This document shows positions 58,072 through 64,000 of a stretch of 64,000 nucleotides of DNA, one piece after another. Source of the stretch: an uncultured Flavobacteriales bacterium (GTDB lineage Bacteria > Bacteroidota > Bacteroidia > Flavobacteriales > Crocinitomicaceae). The stretch spans positions 62,001 to 126,000 of the forward strand of contig CAMLFH010000001.1 in the NCBI GenBank assembly GCA_946479285.1, read 5' to 3'. Made by a program: the position numbers and the translations under genes. The notes beneath the pieces were generated by a model that was not told the origin of the DNA, ran no database searches, and saw only the letters and a program-made list of their open reading frames with translations. Numbering within the stretch: position 1 is the stretch's first letter; each line of letters begins with the position of its first letter.

Positions 58072-59646
58072 ATGTCCACAGGATCAACAGATAGCTTAGT
58101 TCGTTTAATTTCTTCCTTATCAAAGGCAGAAAAACGGAGTTTTAAGCTTTATGCGAATCGAAATTCTTCCTCCCAGGAGGAAATGAAATATTTGCAGTTG
58201 TTTGATTTTATTGATAAAACAGATAATTATTCGGACGAAGTGGCGATTTCCAAAATCAGCGGAATCAAAAAAAGCCAGCTTTCAAATATCAAAGCCCATT
58301 TATACAAGCAGCTCTTAACGAGTTTAAGGCTTCAGCATGCGGCGCATTTACCAACTATTGAGATCCGCGAATCGATGGATCATGCTTTGATCCTGTATGA
58401 GAAAGGGTTTTACAACCAGGCGCTGAAATTATTGGACAAAGCGAAACAACATGCTATCAAGATTCAATCCACGATCCTGCATTTGGAGATCCTGGATTTC
58501 GAAAAATTCATTGAATCGCAGCACATTACGCGCAGTGTTTCTTCACGTGCAGATGAATTGACAGCAGAGAGCCGCACTTTGAGCAAACATGTCCAGGGAA
58601 GTATCCAATTTTCAAATTTGTCCCTGCAGCTCTATGCTTTGAACGTGAAAGTGGGCTTTGTACGAGATGAAAAAGATTACCGTTTCGTCAAAGAATTCTT
58701 CGCCACGCGTTTACCGGAATACAACATTTCGGAATTAAGCTTTGAAGAAAAAATGCACCTGTATAATGCATACGTCTGGTATCATTACATGACACAGGAG
58801 TTTTTGATGTGCTTCAAATACGCCAGTTTGTGGGTGAAACTGTTTGAGGACAACTCACATGTGAAGGATCATTACCGCGAAATGTATTTGAAAGGCTTAT
58901 ATAATTTACAGAATGCTTTGTTCAACCTCAGAAATCACAAGCGTTTGCTGGAATCCATTCAAAAGTTGGAGCGTGCAGACCTGGGAGACCGGGAGAATGA
59001 AAATATCGCTTTGCTGCACCGCATGTACTGGCTTACGGCAAAGATCAATTATTATTATTTATGCGGTACCTTTTCCGAAGGAATTGAAATTGTTCCGAAA
59101 GTAGAGCAGTTTCTTTCCGATCACGAAGACCGCCTGGATAATCACCGCATTATGATCCTGTATTATAAAGTTGCTTGTTTGTATTTCGGCAATGATGACA
59201 ATAAAATGGCGATTAAATACCTGAACAGGATCATCCAATTGAAAGATGTTTCCCTGCGGGAAGATATCCAGGCTTTTGCGCGCATTTTGAACCTGATTGC
59301 GCATTTTGAACTTGGTACGGAAGATCATTTATTGGATTACCAGATTAAATCCGTTTACCGGTTCTTGCGGAATATGGGAGATTTACACGGAGTACAGAAA
59401 GAAATCCTGAACTTCCTGCGCCAGCTTCCGTTCTCAGATGATCCTTCACTGATGCGGGCATTCCGTATTTTGCATGGTAAACTGGTGAAATTGTCAAAAC
59501 TTCCTTATGAAAAACGCCCGTTTTTATACCTGGATATCATTTCGTGGCTCGAGTGTAAGATCGAAAAACGCAGCGTTCAGGAAGTCATTCGCGATAAATC
59601 TTTGTTGGAACAGGAAACAGGCCAAAGCGTCTATTTCCCTGAATAA
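58072..59646 (+). CDS. Helical-repeat protein of unknown function, 524 aa
   Basis: A soluble protein built from helical repeats of TPR type across its length (for example ALILYEKGFYNQALKLLDKAKQ and MAIKYLNRIIQL). Its N-terminus (LVRLISSLSKAEKRSFKLYA, then DEVAISKISGIKKSQLSNIKAHLYKQLL) looks like a small winged-helix or adaptor domain. Homologs appear often in Bacteroidota as hypothetical proteins. There is no signal peptide. It is upstream of bcp but separated by a good promoter. Function unknown. Confidence 0.8.
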   Translation: MSTGSTDSLVRLISSLSKAEKRSFKLYANRNSSSQEEMKYLQLFDFIDKTDNYSDEVAISKISGIKKSQLSNIKAHLYKQLLTSLRLQHAAHLPTIEIRESMDHALILYEKGFYNQALKLLDKAKQHAIKIQSTILHLEILDFEKFIESQHITRSVSSRADELTAESRTLSKHVQGSIQFSNLSLQLYALNVKVGFVRDEKDYRFVKEFFATRLPEYNISELSFEEKMHLYNAYVWYHYMTQEFLMCFKYASLWVKLFEDNSHVKDHYREMYLKGLYNLQNALFNLRNHKRLLESIQKLERADLGDRENENIALLHRMYWLTAKINYYYLCGTFSEGIEIVPKVEQFLSDHEDRLDNHRIMILYYKVACLYFGNDDNKMAIKYLNRIIQLKDVSLREDIQAFARILNLIAHFELGTEDHLLDYQIKSVYRFLRNMGDLHGVQKEILNFLRQLPFSDDPSLMRAFRILHGKLVKLSKLPYEKRPFLYLDIISWLECKIEKRSVQEVIRDKSLLEQETGQSVYFPE

Positions 59647-59722
59647 TAAAGGGAATCAGCAAATCTTAGTTCTTTTCAAATAATCAAATGACGAAAAATT
59701 AAGCAAAAAATACAACGCAAAC

Positions 59723-59752
59723 TTGTCAGTTTTAAAATAAGTTGTACTTTTG
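59723..59752 (+). promoter_or_regulatory. Bacteroidota sigma-A promoter for bcp
   Basis: TTG at 59723-59725, a 19-nt spacer and TACTTTTG at 59745-59752 match the consensus TTG-N19-TAnnTTTG exactly. Predicted initiation near 59756 leaves a leader of about 39 nt before the ATG at 59795. Confidence 0.75.
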
Positions 59753-59794
59753 ATTAGTTAGTCGTCAGATAAATGTTTAAATACTCAACAGTTA

Positions 59795-60253
59795 ATGACG
59801 GGATTAAAAGTAGGTGATCGAATGCCTGATTTCCAGGAAAAAGATCAAAATGGAAAAGAAATATCGAACCGCGATTTTGCCGGTAAAAAATTAGTTATCT
59901 ATTTCTATCCGAAAGACAATACACCGGCTTGTACGAACCAGGCATGCAGTTTAAGGGATTCGTACCCGGAATTAAAAAAGGCGGGGTATTCTATTTTGGG
60001 AGTGAGTATGGATACAGAAAAGGCACATACGAAATTCATTGAAAAGTTTAGTATCCCTTTTCCATTGATCGCAGACACTGAACGGAAAATGATTGATGCA
60101 TTTAAAGTTTGGGGACTGAAAAAATTTATGGGACGTGAATATGATGGAATCCACAGGACCACGTTTGTCATAGATGAAAAGGGGCTCATCACGCATATAA
60201 TTGATAAGCCAAAAACAAAAATACACGGTGAGGAGCTATTAAATTTAGAATGA
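59795..60253 (+). CDS. bcp: Peroxiredoxin, Bcp/PrxQ type, 152 aa
   Basis: Thioredoxin-fold thiol peroxidase with [19 protein letters not shown]: peroxidatic Cys46 and resolving Cys51 in the CxxxxC arrangement of Bcp. It reduces hydrogen peroxide and organic peroxides using thioredoxin. Length is normal. A consensus sigma-A promoter precedes it, and recA follows after 79 bp with its own -7 box, so the two need not be co-transcribed. Confidence 0.96.
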   Translation: MTGLKVGDRMPDFQEKDQNGKEISNRDFAGKKLVIYFYPKDNTPACTNQACSLRDSYPELKKAGYSILGVSMDTEKAHTKFIEKFSIPFPLIADTERKMIDAFKVWGLKKFMGREYDGIHRTTFVIDEKGLITHIIDKPKTKIHGEELLNLE

Positions 60254-60289
60254 CGCGAACATCGTAAGTAGTTTACGACCTACTGGTCA

Positions 60290-60297
60290 TACATTTG
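60290..60297 (+). promoter_or_regulatory. Candidate recA -7 element
   Basis: TACATTTG, 35 nt before the recA ATG; the -33 site is weak. I saw no clear LexA-type operator. Confidence 0.45.
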
Positions 60298-60332
60298 CAG
60301 AAACGATAACAAAACGATATAAATTAAACGAT

Positions 60333-61367
60333 ATGGCAGTTAAAGAAATTAACCCGGACAAATTGAAAGCGCTTCAGCTAACAATGGAAAAGTTGGACAA
60401 GACTTTTGGAAAAGGATCTGTAATGAAATTAGGAGATAATGCAATTGAAGAGGTGGAAGTAATTCCTTCCGGTTCAGTTACCCTCGATTTGGCTTTAGGA
60501 GTAAATGGTTACCCGAAAGGAAGAATCGTTGAGATCTACGGACCGGAATCATCCGGAAAAACAACTCTGGCCATTCATGCAATTGCAGAATGTCAGAAAA
60601 ATGGAGGGATAGCAGCATTTATTGACGCAGAGCACGCATTTGATCAGTTTTATGCTCAGAAATTGGGGGTTGATGTCAACAACCTGTTAATTTCTCAACC
60701 CGACAACGGAGAACAGGCTTTGGAAATCGCCGACAGTTTGATCCGCTCAGGAGCAGTTGACTTATTGGTAATTGACTCCGTGGCGGCATTGACGCCAAAG
60801 GCAGAGATCGAAGGAGAAATGGGTGATTCACAAATGGGACTACAAGCTCGTTTGATGTCCAAAGCATTGCGTAAACTTACCGGTTCGATCAACAAAGCAA
60901 AATGCTGCTGTATTTTCATCAACCAATTACGTGAAAAGATTGGTGTGATGTTCGGTAACCCGGAAACAACAACGGGAGGAAATGCATTGAAATTCTACGC
61001 TTCCATGCGTATTGATATTCGCAGAGCGAGTCAGATCAAAGAAGGAGAAGACGTAATCGGTAACCGCGTGAAAGTGAAAGTTGTGAAGAACAAAGTAGCT
61101 CCGCCATTCCGCAAAGCAGAATTCGATATCATGTACGGGGAAGGAATTTCCAAAGTAGGTGAGATAATCGACCTGGGAGTAGAATTGAATATCTTGAAGA
61201 AAAGCGGATCCTGGTTCTCTTATGGGGAAACACGTTTAGGACAAGGAAGAGATTCCGTTAAAAATATGATTGCTGATAATCCGGAATTAATGGATGAATT
61301 AGAAGCAAAAATCAAAGAAGCTCTTGGCTCTACTGCTACTGCAGTAGTAGTGGAAGACCAGGACTAA
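60333..61367 (+). CDS. recA: Recombinase A
   Basis: RecA of 344 aa, the usual length, with Walker [10 protein letters not shown] (residues 70-78), [19 protein letters not shown] (Walker B and loop L1), [13 protein letters not shown] and [22 protein letters not shown] (L2). It promotes homologous pairing and strand exchange and triggers the SOS response where LexA exists. The stop is followed by a GC-rich hairpin and a degenerate copy of the intergenic inverted repeat. No recX is adjacent. Confidence 0.99.
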   Translation: MAVKEINPDKLKALQLTMEKLDKTFGKGSVMKLGDNAIEEVEVIPSGSVTLDLALGVNGYPKGRIVEIYGPESSGKTTLAIHAIAECQKNGGIAAFIDAEHAFDQFYAQKLGVDVNNLLISQPDNGEQALEIADSLIRSGAVDLLVIDSVAALTPKAEIEGEMGDSQMGLQARLMSKALRKLTGSINKAKCCCIFINQLREKIGVMFGNPETTTGGNALKFYASMRIDIRRASQIKEGEDVIGNRVKVKVVKNKVAPPFRKAEFDIMYGEGISKVGEIIDLGVELNILKKSGSWFSYGETRLGQGRDSVKNMIADNPELMDELEAKIKEALGSTATAVVVEDQD

Positions 61368-61380
61368 CTGCATATCGTTT

Positions 61381-61422
61381 CCAATGAGTCCTGTCCGCTT
61401 CGGCGGGCGGGGCTTGTATTGG
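61381..61422. repeat. GC-rich hairpin downstream of recA
   Basis: The outer arms CCAAT/ATTGG enclose GTCCGC-TTCG-GCGGGC. The stem is strong but has no T run; it may protect the recA mRNA 3' end or be a dispersed repeat. Confidence 0.5.
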
Positions 61423-61467
61423 AGCAATAGGGCTAAGCACATCACTTTTCACTTCAAGTAATTTACT

Positions 61468-61539
61468 ACCGCTAAGAAACAAAGGCGCAAAGTATTCTTT
61501 TGAACTCTATTAATCCTTCGCGTCCTCCTTTCTTCGGTT
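61468..61539. repeat. Degenerate inverted repeat, third copy of the ACCG...CGCAAAG family
   Basis: The left arm at 61468-61492 starts ACCGCTAAG and ends GGCGCAAAG. The right arm at 61515-61539, read in complement, starts AACCGAAGAAAGG and ends CGCGAAGG. It matches the arms at 8577-8642 and, more loosely, 10061-10620. A TTTCTTTGTG string at about 61555 may be a further remnant. Confidence 0.45.
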
Positions 61540-61628
61540 TAATCATTGCTAAATTTCTTTGTGTACTCATGCATTGGAATTAACACCTTCTCGACAATAT
61601 TTCCTTACTTTTGCCCAAACTGAAGCAA

Positions 61629-62495
61629 ATGGTATTATCAATGACCGGCTACGGAAAAGCAACAGGTTCCTTTCAAGGGAAGAGAGTTGTTGTGGAAATC
61701 CGTTCCTTAAACAGTAAAAGCTTAGATCTGAATATGCGTGCAATTCCATTGTACCGTGAGATTGAATTGGAAAATCGTTCCATCGTTGCTGAATTATTAG
61801 ACAGAGGTAAAGTAGAATTATCTATTTCTTTGGAGAATTCAGGAGAGACTAAAAATTACGCTATCAATCGTGATCTGGCTCAGGCATATTACAATGACAT
61901 CAAGGAAACAGCTGAGTTATTGGGTGAACCAATGGATAATATTCTCTCTATGGTTTTGAGAATGCCGGAGATTTACTCCAATGAGAAAGAAGCACTTTCT
62001 GATGAAGAATCGACTTTCGTACAAGGCTTGGTGCGTGAGGCTTGTAATCATCTGAACGAATTCCGCAAGCAGGAAGGCGATCAGCTGCGAAAAGATTTCG
62101 AAGGAAATATCGGACGCATCGGAGAATTACTGGAGGAAGTTCCCAAATATGAAACGGCACGCATTGAAGCGGTTCGTGAGCGTATGAAAACAGGATTAGA
62201 GAAAATTACCAATATTTCCATCGACTTAAACCGTTTGGAGCAGGAAATCATTTTCTACATTGAAAAGATGGATGTTTCAGAAGAGAAAATGCGTCTTTCA
62301 AACCATTTGAATTATTTCCTTGAAACCATGAATATTCCGTTATGCGGAAAAAAACTGGGCTTTATTACACAGGAGATTGGTCGGGAGATCAACACACTTG
62401 GAAGCAAATCCTATCATGTGGAAATGCAGAAAATTGTGGTTGAAATGAAAGACCACCTGGAGAAAATCAAAGAACAAGTTCTAAATACCCTGTAA
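61629..62495 (+). CDS. yicC: YicC family endoribonuclease-like protein, 288 aa
   Basis: ATG 61629 places the family opening MTGYGKATG at residues 5-13. The C-terminal DUF1732 segment (KKLGFITQEIGREINTLGSK, then a final helix) is complete. E. coli YicC is a ribonuclease that targets small RNAs; whether this holds here is inference. The frame extended to 61611 adds six residues of no similarity. gmk follows after one base, the usual yicC-gmk order. Confidence 0.93.
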   Translation: MVLSMTGYGKATGSFQGKRVVVEIRSLNSKSLDLNMRAIPLYREIELENRSIVAELLDRGKVELSISLENSGETKNYAINRDLAQAYYNDIKETAELLGEPMDNILSMVLRMPEIYSNEKEALSDEESTFVQGLVREACNHLNEFRKQEGDQLRKDFEGNIGRIGELLEEVPKYETARIEAVRERMKTGLEKITNISIDLNRLEQEIIFYIEKMDVSEEKMRLSNHLNYFLETMNIPLCGKKLGFITQEIGREINTLGSKSYHVEMQKIVVEMKDHLEKIKEQVLNTL

Positions 62496-62496
62496 A

Positions 62497-63081
62497 ATGG
62501 TTTTCGACTCGAGTGGAGGTAAATGTGTGATATTTTCAGCACCATCAGGCGCAGGAAAAACCACCATTGTTCAATACTTGCTGGGGAAAATTCCTGAATT
62601 GGCATTCTCCATTTCGGCATGCAGCCGCGATCCGCGTGGTGAAGAAGAAAACGGGAAACACTATTATTTTTTAGGCATTGAAGGATTCAGGCAAAAAATT
62701 GAGAGTGGCGAATTGGTAGAATGGGAAGAAGTTTATACGGACAATTTTTACGGAACCTTGTCATCAGAATTGGAAAGAATCTGGAGTGATGGAAAAACCG
62801 TCATTTTCGATGTAGATGTGGTTGGAGGATTGAACCTGAAAAAGATCATGGGAGACAATGCCCTGGCAATTTTCGTACAACCACCTTCTTTTGAAGATTT
62901 GGAAAGGCGTCTGCGTTTTCGAAGTACGGAGACGGAAGAAAAAATTGCGATGCGTTTGGAGAAAGCGCATATCGAATTAGACCGTGCACCGGAATTTGAT
63001 TACATTCTTTTGAACGATGAACTGGAAAGAGCGTGCAAAGAAGCTGAAGAAGTCATTCGTAAATTTATTTCGGGATTATGA
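62497..63081 (+). CDS. gmk: Guanylate kinase
   Basis: P-loop IFSAPSGAGKTTIV (residues about 12-25), GMP-binding SACSRDPRGEEENGKHYYF, and EWEEVYTDNFYGT near 75; 194 aa is typical. It phosphorylates GMP to GDP. It is the middle gene of yicC-gmk-nadD, with a one-base gap upstream and a four-base overlap (ATGA) with nadD. Confidence 0.97.
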   Translation: MVFDSSGGKCVIFSAPSGAGKTTIVQYLLGKIPELAFSISACSRDPRGEEENGKHYYFLGIEGFRQKIESGELVEWEEVYTDNFYGTLSSELERIWSDGKTVIFDVDVVGGLNLKKIMGDNALAIFVQPPSFEDLERRLRFRSTETEEKIAMRLEKAHIELDRAPEFDYILLNDELERACKEAEEVIRKFISGL

Positions 63082-63692
63082 GAGTAGGCTTGTATTTCGG
63101 AACATTTAACCCCATTCATGTCGGGCATTTGGTCATCGCAAACTTCATGGCGGAATACACGGATATCGATCAGGTTTGGTTGGTTGTCACGCCTCAAAAC
63201 CCTTTGAAAATGAAGTCTTCACTATTGCCTGATTATCACCGTTTGGCTATTGTGAATGAAGCAATCCAGGATAATTTTAACCTGAAAGCCTCAGATATTG
63301 AGTTCAAATTGCCTCAACCAAATTATACTTCAACGACCTTAGCACATCTGAAAGAAAAGTATCCGAATTACGAGTTTTCCCTGATCATGGGAGAAGACAA
63401 TCTCAGAACTTTTCATAAATGGTTTAACCACGAACATTTGCTGGCGAACTATAAGTTTTATGTCTATCCGCGTGTTTTAACTGTTCAGGAAGAAGAGGAA
63501 GTTCAGGAAATTGGCCATTATCCTGAAAATGGATTTATGAATCACCCGAATATTGTGATGTGCGAAGATGCTCCGGTGATGAAGGTATCGTCGAGTTTTG
63601 TGCGACATGCCATTAAAGAGGGAAAAGATGTGCGTTACCTGTTAACCGATCCGGTTCGCAAGTACATTGATGAAATGAATTTTTACCGTTAA
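63078..63692 (+). CDS. nadD: Nicotinate-nucleotide adenylyltransferase
   Basis: Nucleotidyltransferase with GLYFGTFNPIHVGHLVIANF (the (H/T)xGH motif at residues about 15-18), FSLIMGEDNLRTFHKW, and the C-terminal VSSSFVRHAIKEGKDVRYLL (SxxxxR-type motif). It forms NaAD from NaMN and ATP. The gene overlaps gmk by four bases and its stop overlaps the stop of the opposed small membrane protein by four bases. kynU and kmo could supply quinolinate for this pathway, but no haaO or nadC is seen here. Confidence 0.96.
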   Translation: MRVGLYFGTFNPIHVGHLVIANFMAEYTDIDQVWLVVTPQNPLKMKSSLLPDYHRLAIVNEAIQDNFNLKASDIEFKLPQPNYTSTTLAHLKEKYPNYEFSLIMGEDNLRTFHKWFNHEHLLANYKFYVYPRVLTVQEEEEVQEIGHYPENGFMNHPNIVMCEDAPVMKVSSSFVRHAIKEGKDVRYLLTDPVRKYIDEMNFYR

Positions 63693-63925
63693 GCTTTTGC
63701 TTTACGTTTAAACAAACGTGCGATTTGCTTGCGGAAGAAGAACATTAGAATTAAATAGGGAATTGCGATCAGGAATAAAATCCCCGTATTGATAGAAGAT
63801 CCAAAGGAATTTTCATTTAATTCACTTCCCTGCTCTGCCAATAGCTTGCACTGAGAACAACCTTGCCCAAAAACAAAATCAACAGCAATAAGTGCGATTA
63901 CCAATAAAAACAACTGTTTTTTCAT
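63689..63925 (-). CDS. Small CxxC membrane protein, 78 aa
   Basis: A signal peptide (MKKQLFLLVIALIAVDFVFG) is followed by QGCSQCKLLAEQ with a CxxC, a short Asn/Ser linker, one transmembrane helix (GILFLIAIPYLILMFFF, about residues 48-64) and a basic tail. The orientation would place the CxxC outside the cytoplasm, suggesting thiol or heme-related chemistry, but I recognise no family. The 75 bases to the window end hold no further gene. Confidence 0.75.
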   Translation of the reverse strand: MKKQLFLLVIALIAVDFVFGQGCSQCKLLAEQGSELNENSFGSSINTGILFLIAIPYLILMFFFRKQIARLFKRKAKA

Positions 63926-64000
63926 GCTTGTAAAAGTACGAACAAAACGGTTAGTCTGTTCTTGATTGTTTGGGATTTAACATATTGCTCATGGGAATAG

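Noticed and set aside
1..64000. tRNA, rRNA or CRISPR arrays
   Set aside because: No cloverleaf with a GTTCRA-type T-loop, no rRNA core and no regularly spaced repeats were seen.

Overview
The window reads as chromosome of a free-living, gliding Bacteroidota, most likely Flavobacteriales near Fluviicola / Crocinitomicaceae. That placement is an inference from gene content. The support is four proteins with type IX secretion (T9SS) C-terminal sorting domains, the gliding lipoprotein GldH, many short lipoproteins, LytTR two-component systems, the dut / nucleotidyltransferase / TPR / DUF4292 / EnvC-like gene order typical of the phylum, and promoters of the Bacteroidota type (TTG, about 19 nt, TAnnTTTG) with few Shine-Dalgarno sites. 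I see no rRNA, tRNA, CRISPR array, prophage or transposase.

Layout. 1-7.1 kb: the 3' part of metF, small secreted proteins and lipoproteins, a LytTR regulator overlapping a TPR histidine kinase, and two paralogous collagen-like lipoproteins. 7.2-13.9 kb: hemL, divergent from a kynurenine block (kynU, kmo) that is interrupted by a GxxExxY nuclease-fold gene inside near-perfect inverted repeats, then an outer-membrane protein, an Spx/ArsC-like protein and a SUFU-domain protein. 14-24 kb: dxr, a YqaA-type membrane protein, a T9SS cargo protein, an overlapping omega-amidase / aminotransferase pair, and gcvP. 24-35 kb: a giant delta-60-repeat T9SS protein, a second LytTR system (LytS-type kinase), a candidate structured RNA with its own promoter-like and terminator signals, a hydrolase, a DsbA-like protein, a SpoIIE phosphatase and a LamG-like T9SS protein.

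35-46 kb: a leftward housekeeping and envelope cluster (holB, ricT, gldH, dut, nucleotidyltransferase, TPR, DUF4292, EnvC-like). 46-53 kb: the most lineage-specific stretch. It holds three tandem paralogous lipoproteins and a TM lipoprotein, three of the four preceded by copies of the same roughly 70 bp leader, then a 961-aa T9SS hydrolase-like protein and a fibre-like protein. 53-64 kb: sugar and envelope metabolism (GT9, PGI/PMI), bcp, recA, and yicC-gmk-nadD.

The most unusual signals are non-coding. A small family of inverted repeats occurs at three intergenic sites, one copy enclosing the nuclease-like gene. A repeated leader cassette carries a conserved 17-bp motif that also occurs upstream of a related gene 11 kb away. 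Several genes have a -7 box so close to the ATG that leaderless transcription is likely, and there is a candidate small RNA at 30.8-30.9 kb. All functional calls come from reading the sequence and recalling protein families; no search was run.
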